The notes beneath the pieces are model-generated. The model saw only the letters and a program-made list of their open reading frames with translations. It was not told the origin of the DNA and searched no databases. DNA of 64,000 bases from Lineolata rhizophorae (lineage: Eukaryota; Ascomycota; Dothideomycetes; Lineolatales; Lineolataceae), in NCBI GenBank assembly GCA_010093515.1, contig MU001687.1, positions 196,070 through 260,069 on the forward strand. Reading direction: 5' to 3'. The position numbers and the translations under genes were made by a program. The first letter of the stretch is position 1, and each line of letters begins with the position of its first letter. This document shows positions 22,451 through 34,363 of the stretch, piece after piece.

Positions 22451-24227
22451 CACCCTCCTTTCCGATACAACACAATTTGTCAACTTCTGTGCATGGCTTC
22501 AAGAGCCTCCATACCGTGAGCCTCTCTATATACATGCCGGAGACTAATGATGAGGCAGGTGTATTACTACTTGTAGAGCAGCCTTCCGATAGCTTCGCGC
22601 TGTTTGAAGTATTAAGCGTACTTTTGAGAGATTTAGTGGACAATGATATGGGCAGTGTAGACGACAGGTAACTATCGCCAACTCCGTCAACGACTAGTCG
22701 GACAAGTTGCTTGTCGGCTTACGTCGTGATGAGTTGAAGATGCGTGAATCGCCAAGAACTAGTTGAGGATGCCCACTTGTGTGTTCGAAGATGGCAGAAG
22801 TAAGGTATGGGACGTTGAAGTGGGGAAACAAACTTGTATACTCGATTGTTCTTGCGATGATTTGATCGTTTTAGTTTGACCCCCCCCCAAAAAAAGTTTG
22901 TATGACGAATTCCTCAGCTGTGAGCAACGTCGCCTAATTAAGCTGGTGGCGTATGAACTGCAAACCGGCCGATCCGTGTTGACTGCCGAATTCTAGCTAT
23001 TGTGCGTAACCATTCTAACGTAGCTGCCCTTAGTGATCTGGGGTGGACTACTGAATTCTGTCATCGCCGGGCGCCGAAGCACGGAGCTAATGCTAGGCAT
23101 CGTGATCGGCCCTTATTTAATGGGTGGTGGCATACATGCAGCAATTAGGGAAAAAATGTCCACTTCTAGCGATTATTGACCTACTGCAGTAGGGCGGGAA
23201 GGTTCTTAGGTTCACTTATCGGGTTTGCACAGCGTCTTGAGACTCCTTGGCTTTTGTTATGCAAAGGACAAAGAGCGCAGTAAAACGAGCAAGAAAAAAC
23301 TTTCATTGTGTAGGTGTGTAAGGGTGGCAAGGCAAAATGACAGTTTTGGGTGGTTAGTTGTGTTGGTGATGTTGTGAAAGGAAAGCAGGGGGAAAACTTG
23401 GTCTGGGACCTCCCACTTTACTACACTACTTCTCGTACCATATCGCAATAGACATCATCAAAGATGCCGCAGTGGACCGACATGCATGGCAGTCAGGACG
23501 CAGTGCTGGCGATTGTGCAGGCAACTAAATCGAGCCGCCATGTCCTTTACCCACCGCGCTCCCGGCCACTTCCTTCCGCGTACAGCCTATTATCACCCTG
23601 CGCGAATGACACGCAAAAAGCTGTCTAAGTGGCAGTGAGAAGAGTCAAGCTATATTGTCGCACCTCAAGTTGTCATGCATAAACGCCCGGCTTAGGTAAC
23701 TTATTGGGGACTGTGCGATCTGGGTGGTCGGAACACCACTTCGGCCTAATCTGCCAAGCCGCGTCCGACCAGCCGTATCTCCATAGCGCTTCCTCTACTG
23801 CGGCAATTCCGCATAAGAACATCACTCTCCGACCTTTTGTCACTATGACTCGCGTCTGCCGACCTGCTACTGCCCAAGGTCGTCGAAGCTGTCGTTCGAC
23901 GTCGCTGGCCCGCGGTATTTTTTTCTCCCGCAAGCCGTCTTCAGCGCACGCTAATCGTTTCATAGGAGAACGACCTCAAGAAATCAGGAAAGCAAGGCCT
24001 ATCCGAAGAAGTGCACGTCTTGAGCAGTGTCGCACGCCTCGATCGGCCCGAGATCTGCTTATCGCGCAAGAAAATAATGGTGTAGGCGTTGGGGTATGTC
24101 TTCCCTTCTTATCGTATCGCGCGCCAAGCTTACGAGGCCATAGTTGCTACCTTCGACGACTATATAGTCTTCAGGCCAGAAGCGCAAACGTTCTCGTGAG
24201 ATAGACACGTCGGATCAACCCGTACCA

Positions 24228-25586
24228 ATGTGGCAGCGACCGTCTTCCACGGCGGAGGACGCATACAATGAAACGGCGAGCGACAACGCGGACAGTAACA
24301 ATCCTGTTGACTACTGGCGGAAACACCTGTGCTGGCCACGGACATATTTTGAGTCGGACGAGAATATGGATCGCCCATTTGCGAGGAAGAAATCTACGTC
24401 CAACATTCGCCGGAAGTCGTCTGCGACGTCAATCAGCTCAAGCGGGACAACACCGTCAGATAGTACATCTAGGGAAGGCAAGGGTTCTATATATAGGGAC
24501 AAGCGCTTTGATGGCCTACTTGCAGGTCATAAAAGCTTCCTTAAGAAGGGTTGATTTAGGAGTTGCTCCTAAAAGCAAAGTTCTTTGCAAAGAACTGCTT
24601 GAGGCTGAGCAGCCGGTGCCTCAAGACTCCCTATTCAACGACGAGCTTTTCGAGGAGACATGCGACTACCTAGTAAATAAGAGCGAAGCTATGGTTACCC
24701 GAGAGATTGGCCTGCTTATCGTACCTTCAGCTGCGTAATTCGCAGGCCGCGGAGCAAAGCATCTAAAAATTCTCGCCGAAAAGGTGAATGAGAGTTGGAG
24801 CGAATCGATTCCTCTATTCAAGCCTCGTCCACAACCCGACTATTCAGTCGGGTCTGATTCGTCTTCATTCTCGGAAGAACAACACAAGAAACTAAAACCC
24901 TTCGTTGGAACTCTCTAGGACGAGTCGTATTTCGCGGCCACGTGTTATATATACTTCCCCTTACATGCGAGGTTAAATGTGGGGCTGAGGCGCTTAACAT
25001 TGTGGACCGCTAGAACGCGTACAGCACGACGCTGGCAGGAAGGGCTATCGTCGATCTGTTCCGGCTAGTGAAGCGCGAGAAGGAGATCAACCGCGAGATG
25101 CTTGCCTTTTCCGTGTCGCACGATTCCCGGAGCGTAAGGATCTACGGTCATTATCCCGTGATCAAGGGAAGAGACACTGCGTACTATCGCCACCCTATTC
25201 ATACATTCGACATTACGGAACTCGACAGCAAGGACAAATGGACGGCATACAAGTTCACGAAAAACATATACGATACATTGGCCCCAAACCACTTCAGACG
25301 ACTCTGCTCGGCCATCGATGAGCTACCACATGAGCATAACTGGGACATCCCGCCTCTTTCAGAGGGAACCGGGCTCTCTCAGGTGTTTGACAGTCATCAT
25401 CTGTCTCGATCAAACACTGACTCAGCCTCAGTGCTCCAGGAAGATGACAACCAGGCGAGCCTTCCCGAATCTCAAGATGTTACTTCGAATACATCTTTTT
25501 CTCAACCTAGGCAATTTAGGAAGCCGCGGGAAGGCGTGTTGGAGAGCAGCAGCCTTAACAAAGCAAGATGTTTCGCGGAAGATTAG
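24228..25586 (+). pseudogene. Decayed DUF7924-like fungal gene
   Basis: Three collinear blocks in changing frames match my memory of the large fungal DUF7924 family. About 24228-24554 has VDYWRKHLCWPRTYFE. About 24545-24738 has LCKELLEAEQPVPQDSLFND and REIGLLIVPSA. 25068-25586 has KREKEINREMLAFSVSHDSR, VRIYGHYPVI and DKWTAYKFTKNIYD. Between them, 24738-25068 still reads RPQPDYSVGSDSS and KKLKPFVG but is interrupted. I count at least two frame changes (near 24545 and between 24960 and 25068) and internal stops (24736-24738 TAA, 24916-24918 TAG). The family function is unknown; members are variable and often lie in accessory regions. This copy is probably dead. Confidence 0.6.
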
Positions 25587-28500
25587 TTGTCGATCGGTTT
25601 AAGAGTTGTCTACTCGAATGCTAACTTTTGAGGGACGATGCCTCAAAGGTGAAGGAAGGACTTCTGGTAGGATGATGCGAAGGTTGTAGAGTATGTCATT
25701 CTCTCGCCGTTCCTGAACCTCGGAGGGATTGGCAAGAATTATCGTCCCAGCTATGAGCCACTTTGCCCCTGCAATTAAACGCATGCCACCTAATGTACGA
25801 CATCGCGGGGACCGTACGCCTTTTGCTGTCCAATCCGCAAGCTAAGAATGTGTGCGATGTTTGGATGTCCGATCATTTCGAGAGGCTCATTCGGTCATCG
25901 ATCTCCTGTCGCATTGCTAGGACCCGTCCACATCGATCAAGTGATCGGTCTAGCTTCGGTCCTGATTGCAAGCCAGGTAGCAGCGCGTCGGGTGGTTTTC
26001 GTACCCAATTCCTCCTAAAAGGCCTCTCTTTATGGCAGGCCGCTCATCCTAAGTGACGGGAGTAAGGAGAGCCGTGGTAGTGAAGGCCACTCGGTAACGT
26101 CGCAAGACATCCCCGCGATAACCCTTACACCGTGGCTTGTAGGCTCTCTACTATCGCCTCTTGGCTACCATCAGGGACCGTCTCCCTGATAGCATTTCTA
26201 GCCGTGGAGATGCGGACGCGTGCAGGAGGTCCTCGCGGCCCGCAGCCAGTGATGCAGTGGTGGTAGAGTTTGCGATGGTGAACTGTGGCCGATCACGACA
26301 TCCAGGTGTTTTCCGCGCCGCATATGGCTACCTCAGAGAACGTTGAGCCGTAGGGAATTCTTTGAGTTCGCGGAGGTTCCTTGGACTATATTACGCTCGG
26401 CTCAAATTTTCTCCGCCAGCTATTTAACTGCTGTCAAATCAAATGGAGAATATTGTAAAACAGCGGAACGAGCACGGCTCGTACGGAAGAGGCCCCTAAG
26501 CGTAAGCTCGGCCGAGAGGCTCTATACATAACCAAAATCAAACACTATAAATACTATCTAAATGTACCATATAAATACTTCTTTAAGCTTCTAAGCACCT
26601 GGCTATCTGAGGGGGGGTCTCACATGTTGCCCCAATTCACCTCCACAGCACATGCCAGACAAGCGAACTCAGCGCTCTCGAGTGTAGACAGTGGAGCACA
26701 TATACATACGGCTTTAAGCGCCTAAATTACGCGAGTTGCTTTTGACTGGCAAATGTTAATCGTGATAGGCAGATTATTGAGTACCGTGCGTAGTCAAGCG
26801 CTGTCACCCGACATTTGACTCCATTTCTGCTTGAAGGTTTGATGGAGAAGCAGTGACACTTGTTCAGTGACATCGCACAAAGCGCCCGTTTCGTAATTTG
26901 ATTGTTTGAGGGTATGCGGCGTGCGTACTATGTATATGAAAATTTAACCCGTCTTTCTGAAGTCTGAATTGGCATTTTCGTTAAATACTGCGTCATTGGC
27001 ATCATTCTGGCGCCAGTGAAAGAATGTGGCGCCGTTAGAGAGCATCACACAAGGCCACCATACACAGCCACAAATTGCGGTATTAATCTACTGCTCTTTA
27101 AGGAAGCTCAGCTTCGAGGCCTCTAGCCAACCACTGGAGGCTGCATTGTGGTGGTGATGATTACTCGGTATCGGCGGAATATGGAATACGTATCATCACG
27201 TTGCCGGGAACAATCTCAAATTTGACCGCCACTGCAGGGGCGGGAACAAACCGCTCGGCAAAGGACTACCGAGAAGAGAGATACGGCCCAAACCGAGAAA
27301 TCCGAAACACGCCCCCAAGCTAATCTACTAGCGAAGGATGGTAGCCTAGGAGGATTACGAGAACCCGGAAAGGCGGAGGAATGAGGCTGTCGCCATTTGT
27401 CTTTCTGGATTCATCGCTCACCTCCCGTACGGAGTCGGTAAGGCTAACTGCGGACGCCTGGAGGCAGAATTTGAACGGGCTGTGGTGTTGAACGAAGAAC
27501 AGTCCGGGGGTGCCGGCTAAGCCTTGGCGGATCTCCAGATCTGCAGAGAATGACAACTACTACGTACATAGCAATCTGCTTTGCACCACGGGATCGGTGA
27601 CGACTGAGCCACGCGCTTGGCAAATCCTTTTAGAAATCAATTAATTCCTCGTATGGCGAGTGCTGCAAACAACAGACAAATGCGCGGCTTCTGAAACAGA
27701 GAAACAAAGTGCGTGCCGCGCCGAGGGCTGAAAATCCTCAGTGAGGCTTCTACAGATGTATCCTGTTGGTCCGTGCCGTTGCGAAGAGTACATATATCTC
27801 GGTGTTCTAACGCCGCAGCATCGCCATACGGCGCATGGACACTATTGGAGGCGAATGAGCGGCGCTCATCATTGAGGCCTTGCAAGGCTCTGCGCGATTA
27901 CCGGTGAGAACACCGCGCCGTTGGATTTGTTTCTAGGCCTTCCCAACGAAGGGAGGACGACGACAGGACAGCGTGGCTAAAGCAATCGTGCTTGAAACGT
28001 GACGCACTGCGTAACCAAGGGTGTAGAACGGCAGATGCAATTGAGAGCAAGGCAAGCAGGGCGCAACTGCAGGACGGCCAATTCGGTCGCGCGAGGAATC
28101 GGATGACGATTATTGCCGGAAAGTTTCAGCGTACAGGCCGCCCAGATAATAACCGGAGCCGTCCCGCGCATACCGTGTCGGAGAAGCGTGGGCAAGGGAG
28201 CGTCGAGGAGGTGGTTTGTGAGGACCGATTGCACAGCCCCCCTGGCGTGCATCAGGCTAAGCGGGAGTTGGATGGCACGGCCGGTAACGCGGCGCCAAGC
28301 ATCGGGTGGGTCAGCCCCAATCAGGTAAGGCGCATCCCTTGGCCAACCCCCTCTCCGCACGCTCGGACCCCCGAGCTACCGCGCCCGCGTGAGCTCATGA
28401 CCTCGACGACTTCAACACCGCCTCGCCACGACCCGCACCTCCCACCTTTTAAGTGCTTTGACGACCCCGAACTTGTGAAGGAAGTCCACCGATCGCGACA

Positions 28501-28594
28501 ATCGACGCGCACTCAATTTGTTATCGAACGTCTCTAGTCGCCTCCAGCACACGAACACCTGCGCCTGTTTCGCCACCCATCCCGAGCAGCAAAT
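25587..28594. other. Gene-poor stretch after the DUF7924 relic
   Basis: No intact gene is supported. ORFs such as 25763-26056 and 27992-28537 lack domain-like text or start and splice support. 26500-27000 is AT-rich and carries repeat copy B. The last few hundred bases (about 28150-28594) are GC-richer and should hold the promoter and leader of the stomatin-family gene. Confidence 0.45.
26617..26701 (+). repeat. Diverged dispersed repeat, copy B
   Basis: This is the partner of the copy at 22365-22450 in the same orientation, about 4.25 kb apart. Shared words include ACATG, CACCT, CAGACAAGCGAA and AGTGGAGC/ACTGGAGC. No coding frame crosses it. It may be the remains of a short non-autonomous element or of a duplicated intergenic segment. 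Confidence 0.45.
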
Positions 28595-29750
28595 ATGAGC
28601 GCCCCCCAGGAACAGCCCGCCGTTAACGGCAAGGCCGCCGCCTCTGATGGCGGCAGCTCGTCGCGGCCGACGCACGGCGGCGGGCGCGACCCGAACGCCA
28701 TCGTGAAGGTTGAGCCGTACCGGAAGGGTGATCTCCAGCCCAGCTATGCGGCGGTGCTCAACACAGACACCGAGGATGCTGGTAGCCATGGCTGGTACGG
28801 TGGCATGATCAACACCTTGGGCGCGTGCATTGGCACGCTCGGAGCCATTCCGTGCTGCATCGTCTGCCCGAATCCGTACAGGCCTGTCGGCCAGGGCAAC
28901 GTCGGTCTCGTCACCAAGTTCGGTCGGTTCTCGCGCGCTGTCGATCCCGGCTTGGTGAAGATCAACCCTCTGTCGGAGAACTTGATCCAAGTGGACGTCA
29001 AGATTCAGATTGTCGGTAAGTAGAGCTTTGAGTGCGACAATTGATATTCGATCGCGTCCAGAATGTTAATGCGCTGTGACAGAGGTCCCTAGGCAGGTCT
29101 GCATGACCAAGGACAACGTTTCTGTCAACCTCACCTCCGTTATCTACTACCGCGTCGTTTCACCGCACAAGGCCGCCTTTGGGATCAGCAACATCCGGCA
29201 GGCGCTCATCGAGCGCACGCAGACGACTCTCCGCCACGTGCTTGGCGCGCGCGTCTTGCAGGACGTCATCGAGCGCCGCGAGGAGATTGCGCACTCGATC
29301 CGCGAGATCATCGAGGAGACGGCCGGCGGCTGGGGCGTCGAAGTCGAGTCGATGCTTATTAAGGACATTATCTTCTCGGACGAGCTGCAAGAGTCGCTCT
29401 CCATGGCGGCCCAGTCGAAGCGCACGGGCGAGGCCAAGGTCATCGCCGCCCGCGCGGAGGTTGAGTCCGCCAAGCTCATGCGTCAGGCCGCCGACATCCT
29501 CTCCTCGGCGCCCGCCATGCAGATCCGCTACCTCGAGGCCATGCAAGCCATGGCCAAGACGGCCAACTCCAAGGTCATCTTCCTGCCGGCGCAGAACCAG
29601 ACCGTGCAGCAGGCGCTCTCGCAGGCCGAAAACGCCGGCGAGGGCCCGTCGCGCTACTCCCAGCCGAACAGCGGCGCTGAAGGCGAGTACGGACACCACA
29701 ACCAGGGCTTCCAGAGTGCCGTCAATGCCCGCATGGTTGAGAACATGTAA
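28595..29750 (+). CDS. Stomatin-family SPFH (band 7) membrane protein
   Basis: Exons 28595-29015 and 29083-29750 give 362 residues, with a GTAAGT donor and the join IQIV-EVPRQVCM. A disordered N-terminus precedes a hydrophobic hairpin-like segment (INTLGACIGTLGAIPCCIVC) whose cysteines could be acylated. The SPFH domain then runs from about residue 98 to 275: GNVGLVTKFGRF, VDPGLVKINP, NVSVNLTSVIYYRV, ALIERTQTTLRHVLG and a final helical AAQSKRTGEAKVIAARAEVE. Stomatins oligomerise on the inner face of membranes (plasma membrane, endosomes or mitochondria) and organise lipid domains or regulate proteases and channels. The exact compartment is not visible here. The C-terminus is Gln/Ser-rich and disordered. 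Confidence 0.9.
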
Positions 29751-30968
29751 CGCGCGTGGTTGATTTGATCAGGTAATTTTCAGGTTTTGTGGTGTGGAAC
29801 TTGCGACGTTTTCTTTCATTCCCCGGTTTCTGGTTGTATTTCTACTCGTATCTGTTTAGGCAGATTGGAAACGGATTGCTCGGGTATGGGGTGGACTTGT
29901 TATGGAATGTGGAAATGGGTTGTTTTCTTTTCGGAGTTTCTCTCATACCCAAGATACCCCGAAACCCGCACAGTCGCTCACTTGACTTTTTGTCTAAAAG
30001 GAAAACTAGTTTAAGCATAAGGCTAGTTAATATTGATTTGGTTTGGTTTCTATGCCATGTTCTGCGGTCGTGATTGCTAGAATGAAGAAGTAATTGCTAG
30101 GCTAGCATAGCCATACGCAAATGCCGTTTGTCCTGGTCCGGGGAGGGTTCCACTATGTAGGTTGATGTTGCGTGAGCGATTTATTCTCCTTGTGGAATGC
30201 ACGGCGCTCCGCCTTGATGCACCCCGTTTTCCATTTAATCTTCGGAACCAAATTGTTGGCGCCCACTTACGTTAATTTTGGTTGTACGACTGATGAGGTA
30301 TCTTGTGGGGCCGAGTTTCAGTTAGCCTTGGTAACTACACAGGTTGAATACATATTTTCGAGCGTGACACGAACGACTTAGGATCGAGCAGAAGATGCAG
30401 TTGTGGTGGCTGGGGGATAATGTTCTCTTTGATAGAAACCTGAATCCCCGCGCACTGGACCAGATAGTTTGCTGGCCAGTCAAGTTCCTCAAAGCAGGTA
30501 ATGATTGTTGTAAAGAAGCGATTACCGTCAACTAAACAGATGCTGAGACTAAGTGAGAATGAATGTGATGTCTCTCAACAGGAGAAGCGTCATAAATATA
30601 GTTTTTCTGCAGGACTTTCTCCCCGTTGTGGCACCAGCTTCTCTTGTTATGAACTCAATTTCACCAAACACAGAAAATTGGTTTCCCCAAGCAGCCAATT
30701 CCTGTAATTTAACTCTGGAGTCCTGCAAGAAGTGCCTTGAGTTAAGGTCAAATAACTTTCGCAGCCATTCTTGGGTACCTAGCGGGGCACGCCAAGACAG
30801 CCTGGCCACCCAACCAATCAGAGCCTTTCGCTTGCACAACCATTTGCGGCTTGCCGAACATTTCGCACACAAGACATCCACGCCTTCGCATTTGGAGCGA
30901 CCAACGACGTCTACCTCAGGCCTTTCCCTTCCCCACGACCGAATCTTCGTCTGCCAACACCGCCCAAC
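29751..30968. other. Intergenic region; 3' of stomatin gene and promoter of RPL27
   Basis: The left part (29760-30500) is T-rich and typical of a 3' flank. The right part leads into the ribosomal protein gene and contains a CCAAT box. Small ORFs in it have no domain-like content. No gene is supported. Confidence 0.5.
30814..30818 (+). promoter_or_regulatory. CCAAT box upstream of RPL27
   Basis: CCAATCA lies about 150 bp before the RPL27 start codon, a usual distance for the HAP/CBC-bound CCAAT box in filamentous fungi. A single pentamer is weak evidence on its own. Confidence 0.35.
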
Positions 30969-31776
30969 ATGAAGTGTACGCACGCCCTTTCGGGAGAGAA
31001 CCGTGGAGCTAGGGAATTGAGATGCTGATATCGTGCGTGGCGATGCAGTCCTCAAAGTCGGCCGAGTCGCGATCATCACCCGGGGCAGATACGCAGGGAA
31101 GAAGGTGAGCAAAAGACCGCCAGAGGGCGCTCCGGACGGACAAACCGACCGGACAAATTCCTTACGACCACATCCGCCGAGCCAGCAATGGCGCCGCTCC
31201 CCTCCTTCTCTCTCCCGCTCAAACCATGCCTCGCACGACGCCCAACCACGAGCACACAACAGCATGACGCTAACTCCAGGCACGCTCTTCTTCGGCGTCC
31301 GCGCGGCCAATCTAGGTGGTCATCATCCAGCCCGTCGACACGGGCAACAAGGCGCACCCGTTCGCGCACGCGCTGGTGGCGGGCATCGACCGGTACCCGG
31401 AGAAGGTGACGCGGCGGATGGGCAAGGCGCGGGTGGCGAAGCGGTCCAAGGTCAAGCCCTTCATCAAGGCGGTCAACTACAACCACCTGATGCCGACGCG
31501 GTACACGCTCGAGCTCGAGGGCCTCAAGGGCGCCGTCTCCAACGACACGTTCAAGGAGGTCGCCCAGCGCGAGGAGGCCAAGAAGTCGGTCAAGAAGGCC
31601 CTCGAGGAGCGCTACCAGAGCGGCAAGAATCGCTGGTTCTTCACCCCGTTGAGTGAGTGCCGCGTCTGCGAACAAAATACCCCTCCCCCCCCCCCGGGTC
31701 TCTTCGGAGCCTGCGGGCGGAGGATTATGTGGCGGTGGGACTTGGATGCTGATGTTTTGCCTTCACAGGGTTCTAA
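30969..31776 (+). CDS. RPL27: 60S ribosomal protein L27 (eL27)
   Basis: Four exons (30969-30975, 31049-31104, 31316-31652 and 31769-31776) join to 135 residues, the normal eL27 length. The first exon is 7 nt (ATG AAG T) and the last is 8 nt, encoding the final RF and stop. The product reads [20 protein letters not shown], then [20 protein letters not shown], and ends [11 protein letters not shown]. It includes the N-terminal KOW fold and basic helices that bind 28S rRNA in the large subunit. Donors are GTACGC, GTGAGC and GTGAGT. The last intron holds a C-run near 31681-31698. The gene is flanked by the stomatin gene upstream and a convergent CAP20 gene downstream. Confidence 0.93.
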
Positions 31777-32565
31777 GGGCGTGGCGAGATGGGAGGTTTG
31801 CGAGGTCTCTAGGGGTTTTCTTGCGATGGGTCGAGGCTTTTTCCACCAAGCATAACGGTTACATGGACGTAACTTGAATCAAAGCATTTGCGAACCTCAC
31901 AATTTGGTCTCGGCCTCGTGTTGTGTGGCATTGCGTGACATTCTCAACCGGCGGCGGTTCCGCGCGTTCTGACAAATCTAGGACAGTACAATTTACCCGG
32001 CAGCTCCCTTCAAAGTATATCATCTTTTTTTGTTTTCCCGCTGAACTTGGCTAGAACTATATTCACTAGGTTGCCGTGGCGAATTCACAACATCGACACT
32101 CGGGAAGAAAAAAGGTCACAATGGGCGTTACACTTCCATTTCATCACAATCCGAATCTATTTGCTAGCGCCCCTACCCCAATACCCGCCTCGCCCCTGCC
32201 TAGGAAGCACGGAAAGATGAAACTATAATGGAGCGGATACAGACGAAAGAAAAGTTGGATGTTTCGAGCGCAAAAGGTAGGAATGAGAAGAATGAAGAAA
32301 TTGCTTAAACATCAACAGGCCGGAGAAAAGTTTCCAGAAGAGAGTTTGAATAACTACCAACCGACCGAAAGCGCAACTCGTTAGCTTTGCACACCGAAAG
32401 GCACGGGAAGAACCGCCGCCGTCTCGTCAGGAAGTTTCGGCCTCCCCGCATCGACCTCGTCGAAATCAACAACTACAGCAACGTCGCAACGCGTCGCCTC
32501 AAAAAAACCTGATCTCCCGCCACCCCAGCCGAAGCCATGCATCAGGCCAGTCCGCCGCGCTCATC
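31777..32565. other. Convergent intergenic region
   Basis: It lies between the 3' ends of RPL27 (+) and CAP20 (minus). It has AT-rich words and no domain-bearing ORF. I see no RNA gene. Confidence 0.5.
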
Positions 32566-33248
32566 CTACTGGCTATTCGAGTTGGCGTACTTCTGCTTGG
32601 CGGCCTCCTTCTTGGGCCCCAGAAAGTCCAGCATGGCGGACCAGGCGTCGGCGGTGATCTTGAGCTCGGTGGAGACGATGGCCTTGGCCATCTTGACGAC
32701 GCCCTCGCCGCCGACCTTCTTGTACTCGGAGTCGTAGGTGGCGAAGACGTAGTCGCGGCCCTGGCCGGCGACGCGGAAGGGGAGGCGGGCGTAGCCGACG
32801 GCGGTGCCCTTGAGCGTCTCCGTGTCCTCCTTGACGATGGGGAAGCGCGAGTCCACCTTGGAGAGGCCCGAGTCGGCCAGCGTGTCGGCCTTGGCGACGT
32901 AGGGCGCCAGGTACGAGTAGGGCCCCGCCAGGTAGGGCAGCAGCGGGGCGCCGAACTTGGCGTACACGTCGTGGGCCAGGTCGAGCGACTTCTTGCCGTA
33001 CGGGTTCGTCTTGTACTTGGTCATCGAGTCGGAGACGACCGGGTACGAGGTCAGGTGCTGCGGTCGGGAAGGGAGAGCGGGTTAGCTGGCGATGATGGGC
33101 GGGAGGGGTGGAGGGGTGTGGCCGACATTGGGGGCCGAGGGGGGGGAGCGGGACTCACGGTGAGGAATTGCGAGGACGGCTTCTCGCCGTTGGTCATGGG
33201 CTCGGGCATGGTGGTCGTAGTGGAGGACTTGCTCTCAGCGTGCGGCAT
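32566..33248 (-). CDS. CAP20: CAP20-type fungal perilipin
   Basis: Exons 33248-33159 and 33057-32566 give 193 residues, with donor GTGAGT and a CAG acceptor at 33060-33058. The N-terminus is Ser/Thr-rich and disordered. The conserved part reads LTSYPVVSDSMTKYKTNPYG, then SLDLAHDVYAKFGAPLLPYL and LADSGLSKVDSRFPIVKE, and ends with a helical lysine-rich region. This matches the CAP20/MPL1 family of Pezizomycotina lipid-droplet proteins. CAP20 was first found as an appressorium-induced Colletotrichum gene, and its Metarhizium relative coats lipid droplets and affects turgor. The role here, coating and protecting lipid droplets, is inferred from the family. Its upstream side is the long gene-free region at 33.2-40.2 kb. 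Confidence 0.88.
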
Positions 33249-34363
33249 AAGGCGTGTGTCGGTCTAAAGAGGAGGGCGAAAGATGGTGTGAGCTGCTAGG
33301 TACTATAGTTTTTGCGGCGGTGCCACGAAGACCGGGCGAGTGACGTCGTCGGCACGCAAGCGGACAGTTTCAGAATGTGAAAAGTGCAGTTGCGAGCCAC
33401 CAGCTGCCTGACCTATGGGAAGGCAAGCTGACATGTGACAGCGCGACCGCCCGGGCAACCGACGACGAAACGACCCGACGCCAGGTGGGAGCAAAAGAGC
33501 TACCGTGCACTGACTCTTTCTGTGGCTTTCTTGTTCGAGCCGGGAGAAATCGACGGAGCCTTTTCGAGAGAGCTCTTCGGTACAGCTATTGCCGTCCCAA
33601 ATCAGGACGGTGTCGCCTGTATTCCTCGTCTCTCTGCGACCGCTGTTAGCTTTTCCGAGCTTGCTTCGCGCGTCCTGAAAGAGCCGGCCGCGGAACGGCG
33701 AGACGCGAGAGCGCGCGCGCGCGCGCGCAGGGGCTGCAGATGGGCAAAGGGCGCTTCCCAGCTGCGCGCTGAGGGCAGAACGGCAGGGCGCGCTCCTCGC
33801 CGCTGCCGTGGAACGGGGAGGGGCGCGCAGGTGGCTGGCCAAAGCCCACGTACCTTTTGCAGACAAGACCGGGCGAGACAGGTCCGAGCAACAAGCTTTG
33901 GTTGCCGACCGCCGCGGACAGGAACTGGCAAAGCGCGGACGTCGAAGCGTGGTGTGGCGCGTCGGGTGAGGGTGTGAGAGGATAGCAGAGTTCAGAGAAA
34001 AGGCTAAAAGGGGGAAGGAAAAAAAAATAAGGGTTCGAGAGATTCTCACGGGAACCAGGCACGCGGGAGAATTGGAGGGAAGGGAGGGATGGAGGGGAGA
34101 TGGTGGGAGGGCGGGAGTTCGTGGTCATAAAAAGTGTTGGGTCACCCTACTCTCCACCACATCTCCCATCCATCCCATGTGAAGGCGCGGGTGCGGGCGG
34201 CGCGGGGCGGGGGGGTTGGCAGGCGTGTCGAGCTGCCTTGCTTGCCTCCGCCCGCCCCCAGTCGTCCTCGTCCCCTGGCCTTGGCCTCGCGCCGGGCCAC
34301 CAGGCAGCCCGGGGGCGGTCTGGCGCCGGTTGGAAAATCGAGCACCAACCTCACAGACCTGCC

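Larger units (their letters stand above)
20220..24227. other. Lower-GC gene-poor stretch with ORF relics
   Basis: It has a T-run at 20285-20304, probably near the 3' end of the upstream gene. No intact gene is supported. Two stretches read like coding remnants (20960-21229 and 21496-21855, listed separately), and one copy of a diverged repeat lies at 22365-22450. A C-run occurs near 22880. The rest has short ORFs with frequent stops. The base composition differs from the GC-rich gene blocks on either side, as expected for decaying accessory DNA. Confidence 0.5.
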
